A stretch of 64,000 bases of DNA from Bifidobacterium catenulatum DSM 16992 = JCM 1194 = LMG 11043 (GTDB lineage: Bacteria > Actinomycetota > Actinomycetes > Actinomycetales > Bifidobacteriaceae). Every line of letters begins with the position of its first letter. The stretch's first letter is position 1. This document shows, piece after piece, positions 13,339 to 23,286 of this stretch. A program made the position numbers and the translations under genes. Location of the stretch: positions 992,001 through 1,056,000 of the forward strand of contig NZ_AP012325.1 of NCBI RefSeq assembly GCF_001025195.1, written 5' to 3'. Below the pieces are notes generated by a model, which was given only the letters and a program-made list of their open reading frames with translations, searched no databases and was not told the DNA's origin.

Positions 13339-16300
13339 ATGGCCGGTACAGCCGCATGGATTGACGTGCTGCCGAATCTGAGCGCTTTCGGAACGAAACT
13401 GAATTCCGGTGTGACGGCCGCAGCGGCTTCGGCCGGCCGGAACGCCGGCAGGAAGTTCGCAGACTCGATGAACACTGCGGCCGGCACGAACGTGCTGGCG
13501 GAGCAGGTCAAGAACCTCGAAGGCGCCGAAAAGCGCGCGCAGAAGGCCGTGACCACCGCCACCGCGCAGATCGTGAAGGCGCGTGACGAGCAGAAGAGCG
13601 CCACGTTGCGCGTGCAGGCCGCCGAAACGAAGCTCAACGAGACCGTCGCGAAATACGGTGCAGCATCCTCCCAGGCGATCAGCGCGCAGGCACGATTGAA
13701 TGACGCGCGGAGCAAGGCCCGTCAGAAGGACGAGGCGTACAAGAACGCCGAAGAGCAGATCCGCGCCGCGCAAAACGGTTTGAAGGAAACGCAGACGCAG
13801 CTGGCGGCCGCGCAGCAGAAAGCGAGCACCGCGACCGGCGGTTTCCGCAATGCCTTGCAGAAGTGGAAGCAGGCCGCCGATTTGGCGAAGTCCTCCACGA
13901 GCGGCCTGTCTGAAGCGCAATCGCGGTTCAGTGAGACCAGCCGTCGTATGACCGCGAGGTTCAGCGCGATGGCCGGCGCAGTCGGCGGCTTCACGTCCAG
14001 TGTCGTCGGCAAGGCGGTTTCCACTTTCGCGTCGCTTGGCTCTTCGATGGTCGACGCTTCGGATTCGGCGCAGAAGTTCGCCAGCACCATGAGCTTCGCG
14101 GGCGTGAGCGACAATACCATCAAGAAGCTGACCGCAAGCACGCAGGACTACGCCGATAAAACGGTCTTCAACCTTTCCGACATCCGCAACACCACGGCCC
14201 AGCTTGCGTCGAACGGCGTGAAGAACTACAGCAAGCTCGCCGAGGCCGCGGGCAACCTGACCGCAGTGGCGGGCGGCGGAGCCGAAGCATACAAGTCCGT
14301 CGCGATGGTAATGACGCAGACCGCCGGCGCCGGCAAGCTGACCACCGAGAACTGGAACCAGCTGTCCGACGCGATTCCTGGCGCGTCAGGCAAACTGCAG
14401 GACGCCATGAAGAAGGCCGGCGCATACACGGGCAATTTCCGTGATGCGATGGCCGGTGGCGAAATCACTGCCGAGGAATTCAACAAGGCGATTCTTCAGC
14501 TTGGCATGACCGACGTGGCCAAGCAGGCCGCCGAATCCACCACCACGTTCGAAGGCGCGATGGGCAATTGGGAGGCGGCCGTCCAGAAACTCGGCATGAC
14601 CGCGCTCGACAAGGTCAAACCGCAGCTGACCGGCGCTTTGAACGCGATGACCGACCGTATCGGCCAGTTCACCGACTGGTTCAGCGGCGCGTGGGATGGT
14701 TTGGCAGCGTTCCTGTCGACCGGCAAGGTCAACAAGGCGTTCGCCGAGGCGTTCAAAATCGACAAAAGCTCCTATACGGGCATCGAGGACGCCTACCAGC
14801 GTATCAAGTGGGGGTACGCCGGACTGGTGAATTTCGTCAAGACCGGCGAATTCACCTACGAGTTCAACCGCGCTTTCGAGAATGTCGACCGTGACACGCT
14901 CATCAGCTTCAAGCAGAATCTGCTTGATTTGCGTGATGCGGCGAAGCAGGTCGTCGAGAACCTGCCGGGACTCAGTGCCTTCTTCGACGTTCCGTCGAAG
15001 GGCGACCATTCGAACTTGAACAAGGCCATCAAGGCGCTCAATGTCGCCTTGGAGGGCTTGAAGCCGATCATCCAGCTCATCGCCGACATCGAGAAGATGT
15101 GGAACAGTCTGAGCGCGGAACAGCAGGGAGCCATCTTTGACACGGCTATTTACCTGTGGCTCGGCAGCAAGGGCTTGAAGATCTTGAAGAACGTGTACGG
15201 CACTGGCAAGGACATCGCCACCGCGTTCAAGACCGGCGGCAAGGCGTTGAAGACGTTCGGCACCGTGCTGAAGGACCTCAAAGTCCCGAAGACGGTATCC
15301 TCCTTCATCGACAAGGTCGGCAAGACCGGCAGCAAGCTGCTGGGCAGCGCGGGCGGAACCCTCGCATTGGGTGGCAGCATGCTGGCCGGAGCTGCCAACA
15401 ATCTGCAGAAGGGCACTCCGAAGACGCTTTGGAAGGCCATGCAGGGCGTCCAAGGCAAGGATACGAGTGACAAGGCATACGAGCAGTACCAGAAGCAGTA
15501 CCAGCAGACGCAGGAGAATTCCTCCTTCCTTGGCGTCAAGAATTCAACTTGGCTGCATAATCTCAATCCGCTAAACTGGCCGAGCATGGCCAGTAACGCC
15601 ATTTCGAGTGTCGGCGGAATGCAACAGTCCGGCGTGGATCAGGTCCAGCAGGCGTGGTCTGGATGCGTCGATTGGATCAGCGCGAAATGGCAGGGCCTGA
15701 CCGACTGGTTCAGTGGATTGCCCGCGACTATCGGCAGCTTCTTCAGTGGTCTTCCATCGACGGTAGGTGGATGGTTCGACTCGGCCGGGCAATGGGTCGA
15801 ATCCGGCTGGCAGGGTGTCTGCGACTGGTTCGGCGGCATTCCAAACGTGATCGGCGCATGGTTTTCCGGCATTCCTTCCGCGATCGGCGGATGGTTCTCG
15901 TCGGCCGGCAGTTTGGCGCAATCCGTCTGGAACGGCATCATCGCATGGTTCGGTGGTGTTCCGTGGCGCATAACCGGCTGGTTCTCCGGCATTCCGGGAA
16001 CATTCTCCGGTATTTTCCAATCCGCGAAGAACGGCATAACCGGCATTTTCGGCAGTGTCGGCGGCTGGTTCAACCAGAACGTCAAAACGCCGATCAGCAA
16101 TGCCGTGAACGCAATCGGCAACACTTTCAGCACCACGAAGGACTGGATCCGGTCAAGCTGGAATCAGGTCAAGGACGCCGCCAAATCGCCTGTGAGCTTC
16201 ATCGTCAACACCGTTTATACCAATGGTATAAAGAAGATATGGAATTCCGTCGCGGGAGCCGTCGGATTGAACCTGAAGCTTCCGGACGTGAAATTCGCCG

Positions 16301-17385
16301 AGGGTGGCATCAATCCTGGCTACGCGCCAGGCGTTGATTCCATTCCGGCGATGACATCGCCCGGCGAGGCGTGGATGGTCCCAGAATGGACGCGTGCTGT
16401 AGGTGCGGCCAACATTTATCGCTGGAATCGTATCGCACGCCGTCAGGGTGTCGCGGCCGTCCGTGAGGACATGATGATGGGTGGGCTCAGGTTCGCCGGC
16501 GGCGGCATCGTCGGCAAGGTCGGCTCTGCGGTGTCCGGTGCGAAGAAATGGCTTGAGGACCTGTCCGAGACTGCGCAGAGCTTCGTGAAAAATCCGGGCG
16601 ACTGGGTTGCGTCGAAGATCCTCTCGCCGGTCAAATCGCAGGTTGCCGGCATCGGCGGTGGCCAGTTCGGCATGATGGTCGGACAATTACCGGTCAAGGC
16701 CGCATCCGCTCTGGTCGACAAGGCGAAGAGCTTCGCCTCATCTCTGACCGACAAGTGGAAAAGCAAGAGCGAGAGCGGCCAATACCATGGGGCCGTGGGC
16801 GGAGGCGTCGAACAGTGGCGCAGTCTCGTCATCCGCGTTTTGAAGGAGCTTGGACAGGCTGAGAGCTGGGCGGATACCGTCCTTCGGCGCATGAATCAGG
16901 AGTCCGGCGGCAATCCGAACGCGATCAACAATTGGGATTCGAATGCTAAGGCCGGCCATCCGTCGCAGGGCCTGATGCAGACGATCCCAGGTACTTTCAA
17001 CGCCTACGCGGGACCGTACCGCAGCTTGGGTATCACGAATCCACTCGCCAACATCTATGCTGGCGTGAACTACGCATTGCACCGTTATGGCAGCCTGTCG
17101 GCCCTAAACAGGGCCGGCGGCTACGCTTTCGGCGGCATCGTCGGGGATCGGCCGACCTTGTACGACCGTGGCGGCATCCTACCCCCCGGACGGCATCTCG
17201 TCGCCAATGAGACTAAGCAGCCTGAGCTCGTGCTGACGCGGGAGCAGGTCCTCAAGGTCTTCGGCGGCGAAGTCAGAGACAAGGGCGATCGGACCGTGAA
17301 TCTCAACGTCAATATTCCGGAGCGTTCCGACCCGTGGGCGGATGCATCGATTCTCGTGCGAACCGCAAGGCACCAATTGCGATAA
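13339..17385 (+). CDS. tape measure protein with lytic transglycosylase domain
   Basis: 1348 residues from ATG 13339 (ATG 13333 is closer to the ribosome site GGAAGG and less likely). N-terminal GTAAWIDVLPNLSAFGTKL is the usual tape measure opening; residues 50-180 are a coiled coil. About residues 770-920 hold aromatic repeats built on WFSGIP/WFGGIP and GGWF.SAG. Near residue 1188 the soluble lytic transglycosylase motif appears: catalytic Glu in MNQESGGNPNAIN, then GLMQTIPGTFNAYA. The protein sets tail length, and the wall-cutting domain helps DNA entry. It is the largest gene of the phage. Confidence 0.93.
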   Translation: MAGTAAWIDVLPNLSAFGTKLNSGVTAAAASAGRNAGRKFADSMNTAAGTNVLAEQVKNLEGAEKRAQKAVTTATAQIVKARDEQKSATLRVQAAETKLNETVAKYGAASSQAISAQARLNDARSKARQKDEAYKNAEEQIRAAQNGLKETQTQLAAAQQKASTATGGFRNALQKWKQAADLAKSSTSGLSEAQSRFSETSRRMTARFSAMAGAVGGFTSSVVGKAVSTFASLGSSMVDASDSAQKFASTMSFAGVSDNTIKKLTASTQDYADKTVFNLSDIRNTTAQLASNGVKNYSKLAEAAGNLTAVAGGGAEAYKSVAMVMTQTAGAGKLTTENWNQLSDAIPGASGKLQDAMKKAGAYTGNFRDAMAGGEITAEEFNKAILQLGMTDVAKQAAESTTTFEGAMGNWEAAVQKLGMTALDKVKPQLTGALNAMTDRIGQFTDWFSGAWDGLAAFLSTGKVNKAFAEAFKIDKSSYTGIEDAYQRIKWGYAGLVNFVKTGEFTYEFNRAFENVDRDTLISFKQNLLDLRDAAKQVVENLPGLSAFFDVPSKGDHSNLNKAIKALNVALEGLKPIIQLIADIEKMWNSLSAEQQGAIFDTAIYLWLGSKGLKILKNVYGTGKDIATAFKTGGKALKTFGTVLKDLKVPKTVSSFIDKVGKTGSKLLGSAGGTLALGGSMLAGAANNLQKGTPKTLWKAMQGVQGKDTSDKAYEQYQKQYQQTQENSSFLGVKNSTWLHNLNPLNWPSMASNAISSVGGMQQSGVDQVQQAWSGCVDWISAKWQGLTDWFSGLPATIGSFFSGLPSTVGGWFDSAGQWVESGWQGVCDWFGGIPNVIGAWFSGIPSAIGGWFSSAGSLAQSVWNGIIAWFGGVPWRITGWFSGIPGTFSGIFQSAKNGITGIFGSVGGWFNQNVKTPISNAVNAIGNTFSTTKDWIRSSWNQVKDAAKSPVSFIVNTVYTNGIKKIWNSVAGAVGLNLKLPDVKFAEGGINPGYAPGVDSIPAMTSPGEAWMVPEWTRAVGAANIYRWNRIARRQGVAAVREDMMMGGLRFAGGGIVGKVGSAVSGAKKWLEDLSETAQSFVKNPGDWVASKILSPVKSQVAGIGGGQFGMMVGQLPVKAASALVDKAKSFASSLTDKWKSKSESGQYHGAVGGGVEQWRSLVIRVLKELGQAESWADTVLRRMNQESGGNPNAINNWDSNAKAGHPSQGLMQTIPGTFNAYAGPYRSLGITNPLANIYAGVNYALHRYGSLSALNRAGGYAFGGIVGDRPTLYDRGGILPPGRHLVANETKQPELVLTREQVLKVFGGEVRDKGDRTVNLNVNIPERSDPWADASILVRTARHQLR
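15640..16080 (+). repeat. aromatic Gly-Trp repeats inside the tape measure gene
   Basis: The encoded segment repeats a block of about 45 residues three times, with elements W.G...WF.G.P and (I/V)GGWF.SAG. Single-copy elements recur six or more times as WFSGIP-like words. The repeats are protein-level; the DNA has diverged by codon changes. Confidence 0.65.
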
Positions 17386-17395
17386 GGAGGCCGTC

Positions 17396-18277
17396 ATGGC
17401 TTATTTTGCTGAATTGTCGGCCTCCGGCTTGGATCCGGTACGCTTCGAGGGCTCGGGTGATCTTGATTGCCTGTGCGTTGCGAAGGGTGGCATCGAGGGT
17501 TGGTGGTCGACTCCCGCCGCGAAGGTTAATGTGACGGCTCGCGGCCAAGGTGACGGTGGACACGACGTGGATGAGGATGACATCTCGTATGCGTCGCGTA
17601 CCGTTACCCTGCACTGGAATGCCAATGCCTCCAGTCGTGACGCGCTCATCGCTTTGATCGACAGTGTCCGCAAGCTCGTGCATCGTCAGGTCACGATGCG
17701 TGTGGTCGACAGCGCCGAGGACACCTACTGCAGAGGTGGATACCTCACACTGACCCAACAGCCGGGTTACAGGTCCGGCAGCATTGCCGATTCGACCATC
17801 ACGCTCGTTTTCGAGCGTCCCGAGCGCCTGTCCACGCTGGCGCACTCCGGCGAGGCCCGCGCGTCGGTGGTGCAGGCCGGAGGTCTGAGCTACGGCACCG
17901 GCAATGCCGGCCTTGCGTACCCGCTGTCGTATGGCGTGGTCTCCGATGGTGCGACGGTCATGCGTCTGCCGAACCAGGGCACTTCCCGCGCATATCCGAC
18001 CTACGCGCTTAACGGTGAGTGGCCGAATGGCTGCACTCTTCGTCTGGCATGTGATGGGCTGGGCTCGACTCTTGCCTTCAACAGCGCGATTCACGCCGGC
18101 ACACCGGTGCTCCTGGACACACGCTCGCGCACGGCGACGATGGGAGGCGTGGACGTGACGGCGAAGCTTTCGCAGCGTGGCTGGATGACGATACCCGCCG
18201 GCAGCGCGCTGACCGTCAATCTCACCACGCCCGGCAGCGGCTGGGTCACATGCGAATCACGTGACACGTATATCTAA
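17396..18277 (+). CDS. distal tail protein (Dit-like)
   Basis: 293 residues. ATG 17396 follows AAGGAGG. The first half (VTLHWNANASSRDALIALIDSVRKLVHRQVTMRVVDS) matches the strand/helix run of Dit/tail-hub domains, and SIADSTITLVFERPERL is typical of the hub barrel. The C-terminal half (NEWPNGCTLRLACDGLG to TPGSGWVTCESRDTYI) is the accessory beta sandwich. Dit forms the hexameric hub to which fibres attach. Being first after the tape measure supports the call. Confidence 0.75.
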   Translation: MAYFAELSASGLDPVRFEGSGDLDCLCVAKGGIEGWWSTPAAKVNVTARGQGDGGHDVDEDDISYASRTVTLHWNANASSRDALIALIDSVRKLVHRQVTMRVVDSAEDTYCRGGYLTLTQQPGYRSGSIADSTITLVFERPERLSTLAHSGEARASVVQAGGLSYGTGNAGLAYPLSYGVVSDGATVMRLPNQGTSRAYPTYALNGEWPNGCTLRLACDGLGSTLAFNSAIHAGTPVLLDTRSRTATMGGVDVTAKLSQRGWMTIPAGSALTVNLTTPGSGWVTCESRDTYI

Positions 18278-18306
18278 ACGTTTATCTGCTTGGAGGTTCA
18301 ACACTT

Positions 18307-19254
18307 ATGACCACGGCTTTAGGCATTCGTCCCGACGCGAAATCGCAGGGCGTCAGCCCTCAGGTGCATCGGCATATCATCAGCGCCCAGTGGGCCAGTG
18401 ACGGCATCATTCAGGGGCTTACCGTGACCGGAGGCACAGGGCTCACCTACAGCGTGGCCGCGGGCACGGCGCTCATCCAGCCCGACGGCCAGAAGGGCGA
18501 GGCCGTGCTCGCGTACTGGCCGGGAGGCCAGACTCCCGCGGTGGCCGCCGGCAACGCCGGGCTGAGCAGATATGACATCATCTGGATGCGCGCGCACGAC
18601 TTGGACAAGGGCGATGCGGACAACCAGGTCGTGCTCGGCGTCACGCAGGGCACCCCCGCCGCAGACCCCGACGTGCCGATAGACCAGGTGCCGAGCGACG
18701 TGGTGCGCCTGGCGGCCATGCTCGTGCCCGCCGGCATGACCCAGACAAAGTCGTGCAGCACGGATGGCGCGGAGCGCTACGCCATGCCCTATGGCGCGTC
18801 GAAGGGTCTGATAGCGCGCAACGTGCGCAACTACGAGGGCCCGTCGAACATCGCGGACGGCGACAAGGATTATTTCGAGCAGGATACCGTCTTTTATTTG
18901 CCGACCGACCGATTGGTGGAGCTTAGATACACCGCCACCGCGTGCGCCTGCCGGCATGACAATCCGAAGAAGCCCACCGAGGACGCCACCCAGATGGCCT
19001 GCTGGTACGTGGGCTTCCAGATCGACGGCAAAGACGTGCAGGGCGGCGGCGGCCAGTTCCAGGTAAGCCGCGCATGGCAGCAGGTGCACCTGAACGCCCT
19101 GGTGTCATTGCAGGCCGGGTGGCATACCGTGCGCACGAGGAATCATCGCGTCACGTGGGGCGAGAACGTCTATTTCATCTGCCATTCGGATGGCAAGGAG
19201 AACTATCCCGGACGCACCTTGGAGGTGTGGGATCGCGGCGTGAACGTCGGCTAA
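18307..19254 (+). CDS. baseplate/tail fibre protein, 315 aa
   Basis: TTGGAGG precedes ATG 18307. The N-terminal 130 residues (GTGLTYSVAAGTALIQPDGQ, YDIIWMRAHDLD, VVLGVTQGTP) look like the baseplate-anchoring domain found at the start of several phage tip proteins. The C-terminal region has beta-rich, possibly carbohydrate-binding character (DTVFYLPTDRLVELRYTATA, WQQVHLNALVSLQAGWHTVRTR). I would place it as an adsorption protein; the exact family is not certain. Confidence 0.55.
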   Translation: MTTALGIRPDAKSQGVSPQVHRHIISAQWASDGIIQGLTVTGGTGLTYSVAAGTALIQPDGQKGEAVLAYWPGGQTPAVAAGNAGLSRYDIIWMRAHDLDKGDADNQVVLGVTQGTPAADPDVPIDQVPSDVVRLAAMLVPAGMTQTKSCSTDGAERYAMPYGASKGLIARNVRNYEGPSNIADGDKDYFEQDTVFYLPTDRLVELRYTATACACRHDNPKKPTEDATQMACWYVGFQIDGKDVQGGGGQFQVSRAWQQVHLNALVSLQAGWHTVRTRNHRVTWGENVYFICHSDGKENYPGRTLEVWDRGVNVG

Positions 19255-19264
19255 GGAGGTGCGC

Positions 19265-20482
19265 ATGGCTTGGCGCGCATACGTGGTGGACACGATCAGC
19301 GGGCAATTGCTGTGCCCGATCGATCTGCCGAATTTCAGCTGGTCGGTCAGCGTGGCCGACTCGTCGCTTTCCACCACGAAGTCGAAGGGCGTGGGCCAGG
19401 ACGAGACGAGCGGCCTGAAGCTCCCATGGACGGCGGTGCCGGCCGATTCGCCCGGCGAACGCTCCCGGCTCCTCGCGCCCGACCGGCGCAGCATCGCATT
19501 GTGCTGGACAAGCCCCCTCGATTCGGAGGATGCCATCGGCACACCAATATTGTGCGGACTGATAGGCCAGAGGAAGGACGGCCCGCTCGATACGGATTTC
19601 AGCCTGACAAGCCTGTACGGGCTCCTCGGCGATAGATACTTGGTGCGCGAGGGAGTCTACGGAGCCGCCAATGGCAGCACCAGCACGGATGTCATCAACT
19701 TCGGCAATCTATCCCTCCGCGCCATCGCGGCCGAGGCGGGCTGGCTGTGCACCAACGCCAAGCCGGGTGGCGGACTGCCCATCGACTGGCACTACAGGGG
19801 CGAGAAGGGCTCGCACCAGCGCGAATACGATTCGTGGGATATCCAGAATCTGAAATGCTCCGACGTGTGGAACAAGATCGCCAACGTGGAAAACGGGCCG
19901 GATCTGCAATTGCGGCCGAAACTGTCCGGCGACACGATCCGCTTCGACTTCGTCGCAGGTTCGGACGCGGATCCAGACATACTGCAGGACACCGTTATCG
20001 AACTCTCCAGCAGCCCGTATGGCGGGACGTTGGAGAACATCACCATCGACCACTTGGGTGCCGTCAGCCGCGTGTACGCGTCCGGCTCGGGCACAGACAA
20101 GGCGCAATTATGCCATCTGTCCGAAGACCTGAGCCTTGTGAATGGAAGTCACGAGCCGTTCCCGCTGCGGGAGATGACCTACAGCGACACCGACGCCGCC
20201 GACGCCGGTCTGCTCCGCCAGCAGGCGGACGGCGTGCTCGCCGCGAATCGCGCGCCGCTCATGCAGATCAAGGGCGAACTCCACGCCAACGACATGAGCG
20301 CGGACGGCACTCCATTGCATCCGCTCGGCAGTTTCTGGCCCGGCGAGACGATGCGGTTGGACATTCAAGGATTCCCGAGTCTCGCGGACGGCGTGTACGA
20401 GTGCCGGCTCATGCAGATGAGCGGCGATCAGACGGACAAGGTGAATCTGATATTCGACGCCATGGATGATCCCATGGTCTGA
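19265..20482 (+). CDS. minor tail / baseplate hub protein, 405 aa
   Basis: Start ATG 19265 is chosen because AAGGAGG is at 19253-19259; the GTG at 19259 overlaps that site. The sequence begins WRAYVVDTISGQLLCPIDLPNFSWSVSVADS and continues with an alpha/beta, tail-lysin-hub-like region (DVWNKIANVENGPDLQLRP, IRFDFVAGSDADPDILQDT) without a recognisable catalytic motif. Proteins of this kind follow Dit and form the central tip. The exact family is unknown to me. Confidence 0.6.
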   Translation: MAWRAYVVDTISGQLLCPIDLPNFSWSVSVADSSLSTTKSKGVGQDETSGLKLPWTAVPADSPGERSRLLAPDRRSIALCWTSPLDSEDAIGTPILCGLIGQRKDGPLDTDFSLTSLYGLLGDRYLVREGVYGAANGSTSTDVINFGNLSLRAIAAEAGWLCTNAKPGGGLPIDWHYRGEKGSHQREYDSWDIQNLKCSDVWNKIANVENGPDLQLRPKLSGDTIRFDFVAGSDADPDILQDTVIELSSSPYGGTLENITIDHLGAVSRVYASGSGTDKAQLCHLSEDLSLVNGSHEPFPLREMTYSDTDAADAGLLRQQADGVLAANRAPLMQIKGELHANDMSADGTPLHPLGSFWPGETMRLDIQGFPSLADGVYECRLMQMSGDQTDKVNLIFDAMDDPMV

Positions 20483-20498
20483 CATTTTGGAGGTGGTC

Positions 20499-22748
20499 AT
20501 GTCCTCTCACGTGGAACTGAATCCAGACGATTCGACGCTCGGCCTGAGCCTGGGCATGAAGGCCATGCGCCTCGCCCTGACCCAGAAGACCCACAGAATC
20601 GGCACCGTGCGCATCCCCACCCAGGGTGATACGGATGTCATCATTGGCGATGGCGCGCAGGATGGCGCGAATCGCATCGACCAGGATGGCAATCAGCTGC
20701 CGCTCGTGGACACGAGCGGCATCGACAAGGCCGCCCAGGACGCGCAGCAGAAGGCGGATGCCGCGGCGGCGAAGGCCGACCAGGTGCGTTCCGACTTGCA
20801 AGCTGAAGTGGACAAGGTAAGCGCGAAAGCGGATGACCTGGGCAAGACCGGCGACCAGTTGGCCGGCCAGATCACCGACATCAAAGGCACCGTCAACGGC
20901 CAGCAGACGAAACTGACCGAGTTCGGACAGAAGCTCGAAGGAGAGATCACGCGCGGCGACACGACGGTGAAGAGCGTGACCGAGCTGAAGCAGACAGTGA
21001 ACGGCCTGTCGTCCACGGTGTCGCAGACCACGAAGACCGCTTCGGCGGCTTTGAGCAAGGCCACGAGCGTCGAGCAGACCGCGAACGGGCTGAAGGCCAC
21101 GATCAGCAAGGATTATCAGACCACGAAGCAGGCCGACGGCAAATACAGCACGAAGGCGGAGTTGTCGGCCACGAGCGATTCGCTGTCCTCGAAGATAACG
21201 GAGACGACGAAGACCGCGAACGGCGCGATGGACAAGGCGTCCTCGGTCGAGCAGACCGCCAGCGGCCTGTCCGTGAGGATAACCGAGGCGGCATCCGAAG
21301 CCGCATCGGCGGTGCAGACCGCCAACAGCCTCAAAAGCACCGTGGAATCCAACACGGCGAACATCACTCAGGTGGGGAAAACAGCGGACGGCCTCGTCAC
21401 GCGCACCAGCAGCCTCGAACAGAATCTGAGCGGTTTCAAAAGCGAAGTGTCGCAAACCTACGCCACCAAAACTGATTTCGACAATCTTTCGATTGGCGGG
21501 ACGAACCTGCTTGCGGACTCGAACCTGATAAAAACATACATAGACCCGTCAACGGGAATGCCATCGGATGCGAACGCCTCCCAGTCCGACGACGATTGGA
21601 CCGGGGACTCCTGCACCAAAACCCCAATATCCGTATCGCCGTCCACGCAATACACGCTGTCCGCCTACGACGATATGGCGGACGTCACCTTCACTGGGAG
21701 GATAAGCCAGCTCGACTCAGACGGGAATCTGATCGGCCTGCTCGTCGATTCGATAACTTTTCCTGGCCCGGATCACGTGACTTTCACGACTGCGGCGAAC
21801 GCGGCCAGCATCCATGTCGGAATCTATTTAGCTCCGAAATGCAAGTGGAAGTTGGAGAAGGGCGGCAAGCCGACAGATTGGAGTCCCGCGCCGGAGGACT
21901 ATTCCACAAAGTCATACGTCGACCAGCAGTCCAAGTCGATAGCGTTGGGTGTCGTGCAATCCTACAAGGGCGCGGACGGCAGCGGTCTCGCCACGAAATC
22001 CGACATCACCGTGGAGCATGAAAGGATCACCAGCGAGGTTTCCGGCAAGTATGCGACCAAGGATGGCGTGACGGAGGAGATCAGTTCCAAAGTCACGCAG
22101 AACAATGAGTCGCTTGATGTCAAGTTCGCCACGAAGGTCGAGAACCAGTCCACGCTGGACGCGGCGAACACCGCACAGTCGAACGCTTCCGACGCCCAAT
22201 CGCGCGTCGGCACGCTGGAGGACTGCATCAGCCTCACTTCTGCAGGCGTCCGCGCCGGCCATCAGTCGAACGGCGTGTTCGACGGTGTGAGCGCCCTCGT
22301 GAACACCGACGGCAGTTTCGACCTGCTGGACAAGGACGGCAACCTGCTCACACGCATCGACCGGCACAGTTTCCAGGTGGCCGGTGACGATGGCGTCGGC
22401 TCCGGGCATCTGATCCTGTCGCAGGACGGTCTTGACATCACCGTGCAGCCCACGGCGAACGAGAAGGTCACCTATCATATCCAGCTCGGCGCGGGCGGCA
22501 TCAGCATCACCGCGCCAGACGGGGCGCATGTCGAATGCTCGGCCCGGACCGGCCTGGATCTGGAGACGGTGAAATACGGCAAACTGTCCATCGGCTCCGG
22601 CGGCTTGCAGTTCACCAACGATCAGGGCTGGGGCTTGGCGCTCTCCGCCGCGGGCTGGAGTCTGAAATGGGCGGGGAACCACACGCTCGCCACGGGCCCG
22701 ACCGCTGGCGCATTGTACATCGACGGACGTCAGATCGTCACAAGATGA
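20499..22748 (+). CDS. long tail fibre / tip protein with repeated coiled coil
   Basis: 749 residues; ribosome site GGAGGTGG just before ATG 20499. From about residue 70 to 330 there are heptad-like repeats rich in Ser, Thr, Lys and Ala (KTANGAMDKASSVEQTASGLS and similar units), a trimeric shaft pattern. Residues 340-470 form a carbohydrate-binding-like domain (STQYTLSAYDDMADVTFTGR). The C-terminus is beta-rich with LLDKDGNLLTRIDRHSFQV. This architecture fits an adsorption fibre. The host receptor is not predictable from sequence. Confidence 0.7.
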   Translation: MSSHVELNPDDSTLGLSLGMKAMRLALTQKTHRIGTVRIPTQGDTDVIIGDGAQDGANRIDQDGNQLPLVDTSGIDKAAQDAQQKADAAAAKADQVRSDLQAEVDKVSAKADDLGKTGDQLAGQITDIKGTVNGQQTKLTEFGQKLEGEITRGDTTVKSVTELKQTVNGLSSTVSQTTKTASAALSKATSVEQTANGLKATISKDYQTTKQADGKYSTKAELSATSDSLSSKITETTKTANGAMDKASSVEQTASGLSVRITEAASEAASAVQTANSLKSTVESNTANITQVGKTADGLVTRTSSLEQNLSGFKSEVSQTYATKTDFDNLSIGGTNLLADSNLIKTYIDPSTGMPSDANASQSDDDWTGDSCTKTPISVSPSTQYTLSAYDDMADVTFTGRISQLDSDGNLIGLLVDSITFPGPDHVTFTTAANAASIHVGIYLAPKCKWKLEKGGKPTDWSPAPEDYSTKSYVDQQSKSIALGVVQSYKGADGSGLATKSDITVEHERITSEVSGKYATKDGVTEEISSKVTQNNESLDVKFATKVENQSTLDAANTAQSNASDAQSRVGTLEDCISLTSAGVRAGHQSNGVFDGVSALVNTDGSFDLLDKDGNLLTRIDRHSFQVAGDDGVGSGHLILSQDGLDITVQPTANEKVTYHIQLGAGGISITAPDGAHVECSARTGLDLETVKYGKLSIGSGGLQFTNDQGWGLALSAAGWSLKWAGNHTLATGPTAGALYIDGRQIVTR

Positions 22749-22770
22749 TTTTTGGAATATGGAGGTAAGT

Positions 22771-23058
22771 ATGGATGATGTCGTCAAGACCGATGGAGTG
22801 CTGGATTTGCGTCCGGCGAAGGACAGTCTTGTCTATCAGCTCCTGCGGCTTGGACTGTCTTTCGACCACAAGGACGCGTCCGGCGAGACGTGGACCGACT
22901 ACCGTCGTGGCGTGATCGTGACTTTCACGGGTCGTGATACGGCGACCGATGTCGTTGTCGCCGACATGGATACCAAGGATTCCAGGACGGTTGCCGTGTC
23001 CGACTTGGCGGATGTCACCGAGGTGAAGACCTGGCGCAGTGATGGCGTCGAGGGTTAG
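22771..23058 (+). CDS. hypothetical phage protein, 95 aa
   Basis: ATG 22771 with GGAGG at 22761-22765; an in-frame ATG at 22759 lacks a site. Small alpha/beta protein (LVYQLLRLGLSFDHKDASGE, VIVTFTGRDTATDVVVADMDT). Not recognised. It lies between the long fibre and the membrane protein gene and is probably a tail accessory or fibre chaperone. Confidence 0.55.
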   Translation: MDDVVKTDGVLDLRPAKDSLVYQLLRLGLSFDHKDASGETWTDYRRGVIVTFTGRDTATDVVVADMDTKDSRTVAVSDLADVTEVKTWRSDGVEG

Positions 23059-23133
23059 GCGTCCTGTTCCCTGATTGTCTGTTTTTTGTTGTTCCCGTCG
23101 TTTCAGGCGGGTTTTCTCTTTTTCTAGGAGGTT

Positions 23134-23286
23134 ATGTTGACTCAGATTGATTTCGGTTTCGGCCATCCAAGCGCCGATGGCGTCGCGGACTTGGGTAGCG
23201 GACTGGTGCGTGTGGTGCCGACAGGACGTTTCGGGAACGGCAGTCGAAGAGGCTCGACCCATGGGGAAGCCGATGCCGCCGTTTGA
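23134..23286 (+). CDS. 50-residue phage ORF overlapping the next gene
   Basis: ATG 23134 follows TAGGAGG directly, the best ribosome site in the area, and the frame runs to TGA 23284-23286. The peptide (MLTQIDFGFGHPSADGVADL, then GSGLVRVVPTGRFGNGSRRG) is Gly-rich and basic at the end. It overlaps the start of the membrane protein at 23261 by 26 bases. Two frames share this DNA, so the call depends on the ribosome site. Unknown function. Confidence 0.45.
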   Translation: MLTQIDFGFGHPSADGVADLGSGLVRVVPTGRFGNGSRRGSTHGEADAAV

